Counted from the first letter of the stretch, positions 10,976-21,965 are shown. The stretch is 64,000 nt of DNA from Puccinellia tenuiflora (GCA_012064385.1 QRDG01000027.1:853075-917074); one strand, 5' to 3'. The notes: generated from the sequence alone by a model not told the origin. A program made the numbers and translations.

Positions 10976-12785
10976 AAAATAACTTGAACCCTATAATTAA
11001 ATGTTTAATTGGCTTACGTGCATCTTCTCATGTTTTGCCGTAGTGTAAAATGCATCTTTTCCGTTGCCAATGGTCGTTGCTTCTTCGCGGATAGGACGTT
11101 GAGTTGATGTGAGCAACGACAGGTTCTTCTACCTTTACCGGATTGTAGGCAAGTACTACTCACTTGCTATCTTTGCTTGCTTTCCGTCTCCTATCTTTTG
11201 TTCCTTGCTAGCCCTATGTTACGATGGTTGTGTCCCGATCCTATTTGCATGTTTACCTGGCAGCCATGATATAGCCACACCTCCACATCCTATTAAGTTG
11301 TTGTTTGTTTACCTAGTTGGCCTTTGCGAGTCGTAGCGCATGCTTAGGTTTGTTTTGCTTGAATCTTGTTCTAGTCATGCTTTAATACGATAGTTGGCCT
11401 TAATTCACATGATAATCTATAATGTTTGGCGATGTGAATAATTAATAAAGATAAGTCATCGGCAGAAGGCCAATCGTGGTGATTTGTTCTGCTAGTGTCG
11501 CCTAGGACCCGAGTTCTTGTCTCTGATCCAAGACTGAGCGCACTACCCACATGTGGGAGAAATGGGACTCCCCTCGACATAGTACCGGATCTGCATCCTT
11601 GTCCAGGGCGCCACAACTTAGTTCGGGTGTTTTCATTTGCGCGACGCTTTATTTATTTGTGATGCAGGTATGGATGGGACGCCTCCGGGACTTATACGTA
11701 ATGGTTACCTATGGTAGGGCTTGCGGATCGTTCGTTTATCGAGTGTGGAAGGAGGGCAATCGTATGAGTGTTCCTCCCGAAGCCGTTCTCACATCGGCTA
11801 GGTCCGCCTCGGAGCTTCGGCCAGACTTTCGATGCGGATCCAACCTAGCTAGGTGGTTCCTTGGACTTGTGTTGTAGTGAAGGAAACTGTAGCGTCGAAT
11901 ACCCTGCCAGCATACCCCGGAAGTGTGCTAATTGCGTGGCACGATGGGTTGAAGAACGTGTTGCCACATTTGTGCACCCTGCAGGGTTAAATCTTTCGAA
12001 AAGCCATGTCCGCGGTTATGGACGACTTGGTAATGATGCTGGCTAACAAGATCATAGACAACTTGCACCTACTGATAATAACTTGACCAGTAAGATAGAT
12101 TACTTAAATAATAACCCATAAAATTGTCAACTGTGTGAGTGACTTTGGACTTTCTGTCCGTGGTTTTAAACGAGCGGGTAAGGAATCGGTTAGGTTATGT
12201 TTGGTGTTAGTATAGTTGGTTCTCTATGCACTCTCTTACCTTGTCTCTTTTAGACGAAAGTTGTAGCGTGTCTCTATCAGTTGTTAGTGCTGCTTGTCGC
12301 CGCTTTAACCACTAACCCTTTCCCCCAGATTTCAAGTTTTGATATCTTGTGAGTATTCCTTGCCAGTACTGTTTATAGTACCGACCCCTTCGGGGCTGCT
12401 ATTCCAATGCAGCCAATAGGTTTGGAGTCTAACGATGTTAGCTTGGGAATCCCTCCAGCTTGGCCTAGGCAGGGATATGGTGCCTTCGTTTATCTTCAGG
12501 AATCTTAGTCCACTTTGTATCTTGTTCGTAGTCGGACGCTATTCGCTTCCGTTGTTATTTTGGATCTTTGTATTGTATCTTTTGCTCTTGACTCGGTGAG
12601 TCGTTGTTGTATATGTTCTTTTATGGGTTCCATCGAGAACTGTTGTAATGATCATCACAATTCCACTCGCATAACGTGTGTGTTGCGACGTGCACGTTAT
12701 ACCTGGTGGGAGTCTTAGGATCGTTATTATGCGGATTTGGCGGGAATCGCTCAAGTCTACATAGTACCGATCCCGGGGCGTTACA

Positions 12786-13273
12786 AAGTGGTATCAGAGC
12801 TCAGGTTCTTCGATACCCCGCGGGTCCGCTCTGCCTGTAGGATACCCTAGCTAATGGTCATTGTTTGTAGAGTGTCAAAGCTATTTTATTAAGGGTAATT
12901 TGAAAAGACCTCAATAGGATTCTTGTTTATTCCTTACCTCTATTCTATTCCTTCTCTTGCCTTGTGTGTTTTAAATCTTCTCTCTTATCTATCTTTCGAG
13001 TCATAGCATCCTCGTGGGTTGGACGATCTTTGTACCTTTCATCCTAATAGGTTCGATCTTCGGAAGCATCTCGACAGACGAACATCACCACCGGCGTGAG
13101 CAAGAACCTTTTGTTAGTGGTGTCGAGAAGATCATCGACGTGAGCAAGAATCCCTTGTTAGTGGTGTTGAGAAGATCAACATGGCGTGAGAAGATTTGAT
13201 AGTATGACTCCACTCTTTCCCCCCTGGCGGTAGCGAGGATCTCGAGGCGAGATCCCTTGTTAGTGGTGTCGGT
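12786..13273 (+). other. element P internal domain with tRNA-iMet PBS
   Basis: TGGTATCAGAGC lies at 12789-12800, three bases after the LTR end. The remaining ~470 bp contains no gag. It carries two to three imperfect repeats of TTGTTAGTGGTGTCGAGAAG (about 13111, 13163, 13256). The early part (GCCTGTAGGATACCC...) resembles the leader of element T after its PBS (47621 onward). Confidence 0.8.
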
Positions 13274-14725
13274 TGTAACATCCCGGGGTTTTCCCCAAAT
13301 TAGAATTGTTTGTTATTTTCCTTTTGCATCATCATGACATCATGCATCAATCACCTTGCACATTTTCCAAAAAAAAACAAATCAAAATATTATTTTACCA
13401 AACCCTATTTTATTTTGGCAAACCCTATTTTATATGCAAATCTTCTCCCTCTTTTCTTTTCCTATCCTTTCTTTCTATCTTTTTCCAATTCTTTAAAATT
13501 TGGAAATCCTGAAAATTCCTAGCAGGCCGGTTGGGGCACCTTCTGCCCTTCTTTCTGTTCTGGCTCAGCCCACCAACCAGCCCACCCCTATCTTCTCCTA
13601 CCTTTTGATGTCACACACGTACGAACCATAACAGCCACATGATCTCCTCCACCCCACCTCGATGCGCGTCGTACAATGCCTCTCCCACCTATATATCATG
13701 TCCTGGAGCTTGCCCTAGGGCTTCTATTCGTTTTATCCCACAGCGACGCCGCCGGCCTCTTCCTCCTCACCTCACCATCTCCATGCCAAGAGACGTGCTC
13801 CCAAGAGTACTACCACGGCCACCACCGACGTCCCCGTTGCCCTACTCCACCCCGAACCTCGCCACCTTGTCCGTAGGTCGCCCTGGATATTACTTCTTTG
13901 ATTCCCCACCTCAGCGCACCTCTTCCGTTCTCTGTTTCTCGGAACGAGTCCGCCCAAGGCGTGCTCTGGAGCGTCATGGTCGGCTGCCGTCGACGTCCCC
14001 GCCGGTACACGCTTCCCCGAGCCTCCAAGCCATGTCGAGGAGCTACACCGCCGTCGTCTTCCTTGACTAAGTGGAAGGAAAGGAGCCGGAGCTGCCTGGA
14101 AAGACGCAAAGGTCGCCGTCCCCGTCGTCTACGTCCATCCGTGAGGAGCACGGCGCACGTCCATCTCATCTTCCCGCCGCCGTGGTCGACCTCGAGCTTG
14201 AACCCCAACACCATCACCCTCCCCGTGAGCTCCCCATCCGATTCTTTCCTCCTCCTATCTCTATCTTTTCCCGTGGCCGACGCGAGCTTGTGCTCTCTTC
14301 CGATCGCCATGAACTCTCCATGGATGCAAGCTCATGTTTGGCCTCTGCTTTGTTCCTGCACCTCATGTGCCACACACCAGCACCCGCAGCGCACCCACAC
14401 CGGTGCACACCGTCTTCCTTTGCCCCTCGAGCCGCACGCCAGGAATCAGCCGCGCCACTGCAAATCATCCCCGTCCGCCTCGCTTCTCTGAACCTGATGT
14501 CTGAAGTAGTTAACGCTTTGCTTCATGTCTTCGAAGTCGCACACCATATACTTCACCAATCGATCCGTGGCCCAGTTGCTGGCCCTTGTTCCTTGTCTGT
14601 GCCCGACCCAAGTTCGAATCCTCCTGCTGGCACCCAAAGCCCAACCTTTTGCTCTTTATTTTTCTTGCAGAAAAAGTGTCAATCTTGTATCTATCATATC
14701 ATTTGTTTTATAAATGCAACTAATA
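13274..14725 (+). repeat. element P 3' LTR, first part
   Basis: It starts TGTAACATCCCGGGG, matches the 5' LTR from its first base, and includes the same GC-rich block. It contains only one ~280-bp AT-rich unit, inside which the LINE inserted. It continues at 21963. Confidence 0.85.
14712..14725 (+). repeat. LINE target-site duplication, left copy
   Basis: AAATGCAACTAATA here equals 21963-21976 after the LINE poly(A). The uninterrupted P 5' LTR copies (e.g. 10168 onward) show the sequence once, followed directly by TAAATTG, as expected of a target-site duplication. Confidence 0.9.
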
Positions 14726-14991
14726 GAAGCTAATAGAAGCTAGTTTATGGAGTTTTTCTTGCAAGTAGGAAGCTTAAGCACTATTTCTAAGAGCATCCAA
14801 TCAAAGTGGTGAGCTCGAATTATTCTCAAAGATTTGAGGTTTGTCAAACAAAAATGTCCTTTGAGTAGAGTGATGGCGACTCTCGGCTCTCGCGACAGGC
14901 ATGGCGACTCTAGGGCGATCTAGGGTTTCCCCCCCCCCCCCCAACGTCGGTGGACACTCCGTCCTCGCCGTCCACCTCTCTTCCCTCTACA

Positions 14992-17900
14992 ATGTCCAAG
15001 GTTTCTCTTCTCTCACGTGGCACTTGGCGGTGGAGGGCCATCTACTCCATCGTTTTTCCTGTCCGTCGGGAGGTAGATCATCTGTACTCTGGTTTTGTTT
15101 TGTTGGATCCAAGATCTAGACGGATTTTTCTTCTTGGGTCCGATGGATCGGTGCGAGATAGGAGGGATCTTTTTCCTAGGGATTGCATTCACCCTGGATC
15201 TGAGATCTCTTTCGCTTGTCACCGTGTTAAAGTGCAAGGCAAATTGGTTGTTCGTGATGATCAACTTTTTGATAATGGCAGCTTGGTTAATCTATGCCCT
15301 GATTCTCGTCCCTCGCGTTTATTGGAAGATCGCCCGGTGGATCCGTCATCTATGGCGGTGCATGCGTCTAGGGTTTTGGATCTTGATTTTTCAAAGGGTT
15401 TAGCCATGGCCAAGGAGGTTAAGAACCTTTTCAATACCACTGTTCACTCAGATAATTCGAATGGATTTCTTATGGTGGTTTCCTTTGCTCGGGCATCTTT
15501 CAAGCTGGATGAGGATTCGGTCTCTTTAGCCTTGGAATCAGCAGTTGGTGGTTTCTGTGGTTCATTACGTGTTCATCTATTGCACGACCGGGTTTTCTCC
15601 TTTGTTGTTTCCTGCAAACAAGTGGGTTTTTATATTATGCAGCAGAAATGGTTTGAATGCTTTCAGTTTAAATGTTTCTTTCATCTTTGGAGCTCGGGTG
15701 GTCCGAATTGGCGTAAGGAATATGCTGCATATTGTGCTGATTTGGATAGTGAGTGGACTTTGGTATCCAAGAAGAAGTGGAAATCTGGTGTTCGATCAAA
15801 GAGGATGCCTAAGAAGAATTGGAAACCCAAGGTTGCTAATGCTGTCAATATTGCTGGTTCTGGGGTTTTATCTCATGCTGCTCCTCCAAGGTCTGAATCT
15901 GTTATTCCGATGCCTGCTAATGCTGTCAATGTTGCTGGTTCTGGGGTTTTATCTCATGCTGCTCCTCTAAGGTCTGAATCTGATGCTCCGATGACTATTC
16001 AGTTTGGAACTGTGGATTTTTCGGCTTTAATTCAGCCGGACCCGGCGGGAGTTTCAGTTTCAAATCAGGAGGTTTCTAATCCCAGTTCTGGGCCGCCTTT
16101 GTCTTCTTTGGAGCCTTCTAATGGGCCTGATTTAGCCTTTGAGCGTATGATTGATGAGATGGCGGCAAAGGTATGGAAGTGCTCTAGATGCTTTAGTTTT
16201 TTGCACGATACCATTAATTGCACTGCTGCCAAAGCTAGATGTTGGGCTTGTTCACGTGTTGGACACCTAAGGAGGAACTGTCCAGGGTCTAAATCATCCT
16301 TTCAATGGGTGGTCAAGTCATCGAATCAATCGACCCTGCCTCCTAGCGTATCTAGTGTTGAGATACGAACAGACGCGTGCCCTCCTTCCCCTGTTCGCTC
16401 TGGAAAACCCTCCTCCTCGTCTCCACCGCCATCGCCTTCCCAATCAATGGCGAACTTCCCTGTGGATCCGAATCGCTTCACGCCGGCGGGGATGGAAGTG
16501 CTTGCTCCTTGGGGAGATGATGTGAGGCCACCAAGGATTTACTTTTCCTCTTCTATGGTGCCTCCTCGGCGTCACGAGGCTTGGGCTCTGGCGCAGCTTG
16601 TTCCCCGGCCCCCTGCTGATGAGATCGATGATATCCTGGAGCAGATTGCACATCACATTGTGGATGATCTTGACATACAGGTAATTAGGCTGGCGGAAAG
16701 TGCGGTTGGTCTGGGTCTGTTTTGCTTATCCAGCCAAGTTTCGCGGGATTTTTTGGTTTCTCAACCTGATTTGCCGTTTGGGGATGGTAGAACTCTGTCT
16801 TTTGTTAAGCATGATGAAGGGGAAAACTATCGGGCTACAGTATATACCAGATTAGGTTGGTTAATGTTCCTCAATATCCCGATGGATTATCGCAATGAGG
16901 CTTTTCTCCGGGAGATGGTGAGCCCGTTTGGTAAGTTCCGTAGTTGGTTCGAGGATGACCCCTCTCCTACCCGCACCTTGATCTATTGTTTGTATGGAGG
17001 GGCAAGGGATATTCCCAGATCTGTTGTGATCAGAGAAACTCAGAGGAGAGGGGGGGCGGTTGTCTCTTGGACTGTCCCTGTTTACATTCTGGGGAGTGAA
17101 CAAGCTGATGCTTTGCCGGGAGATGAGTCCCCTGTGCCGGATAATGGCATTCCCCATCCTTTACATGGTGCTCCTGTTCTTTTCCATGATCTGCCTCATA
17201 ATCCTGAGCCTGAAGGAGATGTGCAGCAAGGCTGGGGTGCTTGGGATAATGAGGTGGCAGCTGATAATGTTGGGATGGGGGATTGGGATCAAGATGTAAT
17301 CCAGCCACATGTTCCCCCTGTTCAGGATGTAGTACAAGAGCACTCTTCTATCACTGTGCATTTTTCTGGGGGCTCTATTGCCTCTGGTTCTGTTCAGATG
17401 GTTCAAGCTGAGGGCCCAGAGCATGTTATTCATATCCCTGATCAGGAGGAGGCTGTCCAGCAAGAGCAAGTTCAGGAACAGGATGATCAATTGGCTGTTG
17501 TCCCCTTGGTGCCTCAGGACTTGGAGCAGGACCAGGATCATAATGTGCAGATCTTCACTGTCTTGATACCTGATCCTGTGGCTGCTTGGAGTGATTATTT
17601 GAAGACTAATTGTGCACAGTTTCAGTTCAGCAGAGGCTCTATTTTCTTGCCTCAGATTTCTGGGCTCCTTGAGCCAGTTGTTGACAAGAGTTTTCTTCTG
17701 TCCTTTCAAGCTGAGAATGAATTTAAGTTTGTTGCTGAGGCTGGCCCTTTGGTGTCAACTAAGACTCCAAGGAAGAGGAGCAGAAAGCGAGTGGTGGTGT
17801 TGCCACCAACTGAGAGAAGAACCACAAGGAGTTCTGTGCAGAGTGGGGGGTTCAGACTGGTGCCTATGTTGCAGTATCCTGAGCCAAGGAAGAAGCCACG

Positions 17901-18069
17901 TTCTGCCAAGCCAAACAGCAAGGAGGATTTAGTTCCTCTTTTTACTCCTCTGCATGTCCTTCAGTTGGCGGGAAGAGAGCTGGAAATTGATGAGAAGGAA
18001 CTTTCAAAGGAGAAGCTTGAAGCCTCTTCTAGCAAGCCCAGAAGCCCATCCTCTTCTGATGATAATTAA
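14992..18069 (+). CDS. LINE ORF1, gag-like nucleic-acid-binding protein
   Basis: This is the RNA-binding partner of ORF2 in L1-type LINEs and forms the ribonucleoprotein with the element RNA. I start at the first ATG (14992; MSKVSLL), giving about 1025 residues; the open frame extends upstream only to a GTG at 14950. A CCHC zinc knuckle CWACSRVGHLRRNC sits at about residue 412-426. Upstream is an aromatic/Val-rich segment of the type found in plant LINE ORF1 (DUF4283-like, by memory). A 27-residue segment is tandemly duplicated (15835-15915 and 15916-15996). The C-terminus is rich in Gln, Glu and Asp (about 17220-17560) and ends in a basic Ser-rich tail. It is longer than many plant ORF1 proteins. 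No stop or frameshift is present. It lies 161 bp before ORF2, in a different frame. Confidence 0.88.
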   Translation: MSKVSLLSRGTWRWRAIYSIVFPVRREVDHLYSGFVLLDPRSRRIFLLGSDGSVRDRRDLFPRDCIHPGSEISFACHRVKVQGKLVVRDDQLFDNGSLVNLCPDSRPSRLLEDRPVDPSSMAVHASRVLDLDFSKGLAMAKEVKNLFNTTVHSDNSNGFLMVVSFARASFKLDEDSVSLALESAVGGFCGSLRVHLLHDRVFSFVVSCKQVGFYIMQQKWFECFQFKCFFHLWSSGGPNWRKEYAAYCADLDSEWTLVSKKKWKSGVRSKRMPKKNWKPKVANAVNIAGSGVLSHAAPPRSESVIPMPANAVNVAGSGVLSHAAPLRSESDAPMTIQFGTVDFSALIQPDPAGVSVSNQEVSNPSSGPPLSSLEPSNGPDLAFERMIDEMAAKVWKCSRCFSFLHDTINCTAAKARCWACSRVGHLRRNCPGSKSSFQWVVKSSNQSTLPPSVSSVEIRTDACPPSPVRSGKPSSSSPPPSPSQSMANFPVDPNRFTPAGMEVLAPWGDDVRPPRIYFSSSMVPPRRHEAWALAQLVPRPPADEIDDILEQIAHHIVDDLDIQVIRLAESAVGLGLFCLSSQVSRDFLVSQPDLPFGDGRTLSFVKHDEGENYRATVYTRLGWLMFLNIPMDYRNEAFLREMVSPFGKFRSWFEDDPSPTRTLIYCLYGGARDIPRSVVIRETQRRGGAVVSWTVPVYILGSEQADALPGDESPVPDNGIPHPLHGAPVLFHDLPHNPEPEGDVQQGWGAWDNEVAADNVGMGDWDQDVIQPHVPPVQDVVQEHSSITVHFSGGSIASGSVQMVQAEGPEHVIHIPDQEEAVQQEQVQEQDDQLAVVPLVPQDLEQDQDHNVQIFTVLIPDPVAAWSDYLKTNCAQFQFSRGSIFLPQISGLLEPVVDKSFLLSFQAENEFKFVAEAGPLVSTKTPRKRSRKRVVVLPPTERRTTRSSVQSGGFRLVPMLQYPEPRKKPRSAKPNSKEDLVPLFTPLHVLQLAGRELEIDEKELSKEKLEASSSKPRSPSSSDDN

Positions 18070-18230
18070 GGCCTTGCTTCTTTTGGGCCCAATGGGCCAG
18101 TGTGTCTTTTGGAGATGTCTTGCTTTTGTTAAACTTTTATCTATGGACTATGGTCTGTACCTGGTAATTCTGTCAGATGGTTGTCTTATGGACGCGGTTA
18201 TTATTTTGTGCCTCTCTGTGACTGGCATTT

Positions 18231-21200
18231 ATGGTTACTGCTATATATATGGTTTATATGGATAGTGCTCATATTAATTCTCTGGATTGGTTGGTCTTTG
18301 ATTGGAATGTGAGGGGCCTTAATGATAAAGATAAAAGACTTGCTGTTTTTAATAAAATTGAGGAATGCCATGCTGCTGTGATATGTCTTCAGGAGACAAA
18401 ATGCCAGTCTTTTGACCATTCTTTTATTAAATCCTTTTGCCCAAAAAGATTTGATCAATTTGCTTATTCCCCTTCTGAGGGAGCTTCTGGGGGCCTGATT
18501 GTGTTATGGAACAGTTCTATCTTCTCTGGGGAATTGTTGGAAATTCATAGGTCTGCTATAAAGATCAAGTTCACTTCGGTGCATAACTCTGTTTCCTGGA
18601 CTTTGATTAATGTGTATGGGCCGTGTAAGGGAATTGAGAGAGATATTTTTGTCTCCTGGCTTTATAATCAACAAATTCCAATGCATGAAAATTGGTTGAT
18701 TTTAGGAGATTTTAATTTTATTCGTTCTGAGGATAACAGAAGCAGGCCTGGGGCTGATCTTAATGACATTCTGTTATTTAATGATGTCATTAGTCATTTG
18801 GGGTTAATTGAGTTACCCCTAAAAGGAAGGTCCTTCACTTGGTCAAATATGCAGCAAGATCCTTTACTAGTTCAGTTGGATTGGTTCTTTACTTCTTGTC
18901 AATGGACTTTATCTTTCCCAAACACTATTGTTTCTCCTTTGGCCAAGATTACTTCTGATCATTTACCTTGTGTGGTGAAAATCTCCACCTGTATTCCAAA
19001 GGCTAAGGTTTTTCGTTTTGAGAATCATTGGGTGCAGCAACCAGGTTTTATGGAGCTTGTTCAGGAAGTGTGGTCCAGGCCCACTCATCATATAGCTCCT
19101 GTCAAAATAATTTCTGCCAAGTTAAAGTCACTCAGATATGAGCTAAAGAAATGGGGGAAAAAATTATCTCATATTAAATTGCTGATTCAGAAGTGCAATA
19201 TGGTCATCTTTTTCTTTGACCAATTGGAAGATTCGAGAGTGCTTAGCAACCCTGAGTTTAATTTCAGGAATTTGGTTAAGGCCCATTTGAAGAAGTTACT
19301 TCAGATCCAGTCTGACTACTGGAAGCAGAGATGTACTATCAGATGGGTCAAGCTTGGTAGAGAAAACACTAAATTTTTCCATGCTAAGGCCACAGAAAGG
19401 CATAGGCACAATGTTATCCCCTCTTTAGTGGATCATAATGGGAATGTTTTGGAGGATCATCAGGACAAAGCTGCTGCTTTTTGGAATTGTTTCAAAGGAA
19501 GAATGGGGGTGTCTTTCTCCACTAATGACCAGGTTGATCTAGCAAACTTTCTGGAAGTTGTGCCTGGTCTGGATAAGCTTGGTGATATTTTCTCTGAGGA
19601 GGAAATTGAAGGAATTGTAAAGCATTTGAAACCTGATAAGGCACCAGGACCTGATGGCTTTACTGGCCTGTTCATAAAGAGGTGCTGGCCTATTATTAAA
19701 GGGGATTTTATGAAACTCTGTTCTGATTTCCATGATGGGAAGGTTAATCTTGAGAGTATTAATGGATCTTACATAACCCTTATTCCCAAGAAACAGTCCC
19801 CTGAGACTGTCAATGATTTTCGGCCTATCTCCTTGACCAATACCTCTCTGAAATTTCTGACCAAGTTGATTGCTAATAGGTTCCAAGCTGTTATCTCAGA
19901 GTGCATTCATGATAATCAATATGGTTTCATTAAATCTAGAACAATTCAGGATTGTTTGGCTTGGTGCTTTGAGTATATCTTTCAGTGCAAACAGTCTAAG
20001 AGGAAGGTTGTGGTTTTTAAAATTGACTTTGAGAAAGCCTTTGATACCATCGAACACAAGGCTATTTTGCAGATCCTTAAATGCAAGGGTTTTCCCCCTC
20101 TCGTGATTTCATGGGTCAATGATGTGCTATCTTCAGGATCATCCTCTGTGTTGCTCAATGGGGTTCCTGGTAACAAATTTCATTGTAGGAGGGGGGTGAG
20201 ACAGGGGGACCCTTTATCCCCAATTTTGTATGTTTTGGGTGGTGATCTTCTACAGAGTATTGTCAACCTGGCTTTCAATCAGGGGAGACTGAGGTTGCCT
20301 ATTCCTGGGGAGGGCTCCTTCCCTGTGGTGCAATATGCTGATGATACTTTAGTTTTCTTAGAAGCAGATCCTGATCAGCTAAACACTTTCAAGGAACTAC
20401 TGGATCTTTTTGCATCTATTACTGGATTAAAGGTGAACTATCATAAATCCTCCATGGTGCCAATAAACATTTCTTCTGATTATGCTGATTCCCTGGCTGG
20501 AATCCTGGGTTGCCAAATTGCTAGTATGCCTTTCCCATACTTGGGCCTCCCAATGGGCACAACAAAACCTGCTATGAAGGATTTTGCACCACTAATAGAC
20601 AGGGTTGAGAGGAGGTTATCTGCCACAGCTTCCTTTTTATCTTATGGTGATAGTCTGGTCTTGGTTAACTCGGTGTTGTCCTCCTTACCCACATATTACA
20701 TGTGTTCCCTTATTATCCCTAAAGGGGTCATTGAGGTGATTGATAAAGCAAGAAGAAGGTGCCTTTGGAGGAAGGATAAACACAAGCAAAGGGTCAATTC
20801 TTTGGCTGCATGGGATATGGTATGCAAGCCAAAAAAGAAGGGGGGCTTAGGGATTGTGAATTTGCAAGTGCAGAATAAAGCTTTGCTTTTGAAGCAGCTG
20901 GATAAGTTTTATAATAATGCTGATCTGCCTTGGGTGAAGCTAGTAAGGAATTCATATTATCACAATTCAGTTCCTCATGTTGTGACTATGAGTGGCTCCT
21001 TCTGGTGGAGAGGAGTTTATAGCTTTGTGGATGAGTGGAGGGCAATTACCAGATGTGAAGTGGGAAGTGGTTATTCCATTCTGTTCTGGGATGATTTGTG
21101 GAAGGACAGGATTTTGTCTCAGCAATTCCCAAGGTTGTTCTCCTTTGCTAGAGACAAGCTAATTTCTGTAAGGGAATTTTTCATGCTGGAGGATAAGGTT

Positions 21201-21860
21201 GAGGCTTTTTACCTGCCACTGTCCATGGAGGCTTTTGAGGAGTTTGGTGTTTTGGCCCAATTGTTGAATGATCTAACGCCTAGTGTGTCTTCAGATAAGT
21301 GGATCTCTTGCTTGTCCAAGGGGGGCTATTCTTCAAGGAGTTTTTACCAGTTTCATTTTTCTGGTATTGCTAATCATACCCCTTCTGGGTGGATCTGGAA
21401 GTCGAAGTGCATGTCCAAGCATAAATTTTTTGCTTGGCTAATTCTGCATAATAGAATAAATACCAAGGATATGCTGTTGCGAAGACATTGGAATGTCACC
21501 AGTAATCACAATTGTGTGCTTTGCCAGCAGCACAAATATGAGGACTGGGTACATCTGTTTTTTCAGTGCAACTTTAGTCAAAGGGTCTGGTCGTATCTCC
21601 AGATCTCCTGGTGTGATTCTTCTATGATGGACAATCTGTTGGTTGCAAAGAAGGATTTTGAAGGTCCCTGTTTTACTGAGATTGTGATTTTAGCTTGCTG
21701 GAACATCTGGAAACAGAGGAATGGCTTTATTTTCAAGGAGATTCTGCCATCTTTTAGAGGTTGGAAGGCTGGTTTCTTCCTAGATATCACCATGCTTGGG
21801 CATAGGGTGAAAGACATTAATAAGTCTAGATTGTCATCATGGCTTGACAACCTACTTTAA
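18231..21860 (+). CDS. LINE ORF2: endonuclease and reverse transcriptase
   Basis: It nicks target DNA and copies the LINE RNA by target-primed reverse transcription in the nucleus; 1209 residues and open throughout. N-terminal EEP/APE-like endonuclease: NVRGLN (about 25), LQETK (about 55), GDFN (about 158) and the SDHLP motif with catalytic His (about 242). Reverse transcriptase: FKIDFEKAFD (about 594), RQGDPLSP (about 656), QYADDT with the catalytic Asp pair (about 702). C-terminal zf-RVT-like Cys/His region with CVLC...H..FFQC (about 1085-1115). ATG 18231 is the first start in frame and precedes the endonuclease by about 20 residues. All catalytic residues I can check are present, so this copy could be active. 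It differs from the second copy (60503-64000) at only a few residues. Confidence 0.95.
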   Translation: MVTAIYMVYMDSAHINSLDWLVFDWNVRGLNDKDKRLAVFNKIEECHAAVICLQETKCQSFDHSFIKSFCPKRFDQFAYSPSEGASGGLIVLWNSSIFSGELLEIHRSAIKIKFTSVHNSVSWTLINVYGPCKGIERDIFVSWLYNQQIPMHENWLILGDFNFIRSEDNRSRPGADLNDILLFNDVISHLGLIELPLKGRSFTWSNMQQDPLLVQLDWFFTSCQWTLSFPNTIVSPLAKITSDHLPCVVKISTCIPKAKVFRFENHWVQQPGFMELVQEVWSRPTHHIAPVKIISAKLKSLRYELKKWGKKLSHIKLLIQKCNMVIFFFDQLEDSRVLSNPEFNFRNLVKAHLKKLLQIQSDYWKQRCTIRWVKLGRENTKFFHAKATERHRHNVIPSLVDHNGNVLEDHQDKAAAFWNCFKGRMGVSFSTNDQVDLANFLEVVPGLDKLGDIFSEEEIEGIVKHLKPDKAPGPDGFTGLFIKRCWPIIKGDFMKLCSDFHDGKVNLESINGSYITLIPKKQSPETVNDFRPISLTNTSLKFLTKLIANRFQAVISECIHDNQYGFIKSRTIQDCLAWCFEYIFQCKQSKRKVVVFKIDFEKAFDTIEHKAILQILKCKGFPPLVISWVNDVLSSGSSSVLLNGVPGNKFHCRRGVRQGDPLSPILYVLGGDLLQSIVNLAFNQGRLRLPIPGEGSFPVVQYADDTLVFLEADPDQLNTFKELLDLFASITGLKVNYHKSSMVPINISSDYADSLAGILGCQIASMPFPYLGLPMGTTKPAMKDFAPLIDRVERRLSATASFLSYGDSLVLVNSVLSSLPTYYMCSLIIPKGVIEVIDKARRRCLWRKDKHKQRVNSLAAWDMVCKPKKKGGLGIVNLQVQNKALLLKQLDKFYNNADLPWVKLVRNSYYHNSVPHVVTMSGSFWWRGVYSFVDEWRAITRCEVGSGYSILFWDDLWKDRILSQQFPRLFSFARDKLISVREFFMLEDKVEAFYLPLSMEAFEEFGVLAQLLNDLTPSVSSDKWISCLSKGGYSSRSFYQFHFSGIANHTPSGWIWKSKCMSKHKFFAWLILHNRINTKDMLLRRHWNVTSNHNCVLCQQHKYEDWVHLFFQCNFSQRVWSYLQISWCDSSMMDNLLVAKKDFEGPCFTEIVILACWNIWKQRNGFIFKEILPSFRGWKAGFFLDITMLGHRVKDINKSRLSSWLDNLL

Positions 21861-21965
21861 TTCTCTGTTTGTAATTATCTTGTAAATATCTTGTACAGTT
21901 GTTTTTCAATCCAATAAAAGGCTGTGGGGGTCTCCCCTACAGTATTTAAATTCAAAAAAAAAAAA
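21861..21965 (+). other. LINE 3' UTR and poly(A)
   Basis: A short 3' UTR with an AATAAA signal (CCAATAAAAGG, about 21911) and a hairpin-prone GGGGGTCTCCCC ends in 12 A. The 3' UTR is the same in the minus-strand copy at 60410-60502. Confidence 0.85.

Larger units (their letters stand above)
8726..12785 (+). repeat. element P 5' LTR (about 4.06 kb)
   Basis: It runs from TTTAACATCTCGGGG to CCCGGGGCGTTACA and is followed by a PBS. The end and start mirror each other (TGTAAC/GTTACA). It includes a GC-rich block (about 9000-9950), an AT-rich tandem array (10130-10975) and a tail shared with element M in inverted orientation. Short ORFs in the GC-rich part are also found in the 3' LTR but in shifted frames, so I do not call genes. 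Confidence 0.8.
14726..21962 (+). mobile_element. full-length L1-type LINE
   Basis: A complete plant L1-like element of about 7.2 kb: 5' leader (14726-14991) with a run of 14 C (14929-14942), ORF1, a 161-bp gap, ORF2, a short 3' UTR and a poly(A) of 12 (21954-21965). A 14-bp target duplication flanks it. Both ORFs are open. A second, nearly identical copy lies on the minus strand at 60405-64000. At the 5' junction TAATAGAAGC occurs twice in a row (14721-14740), which may mark how the 5' end was joined. Confidence 0.95.

Noticed and set aside
15013..17709. Minus-strand ORFs overlapping LINE ORF1.
   Set aside because: Shadows of a long, motif-bearing frame on plus; no domain.
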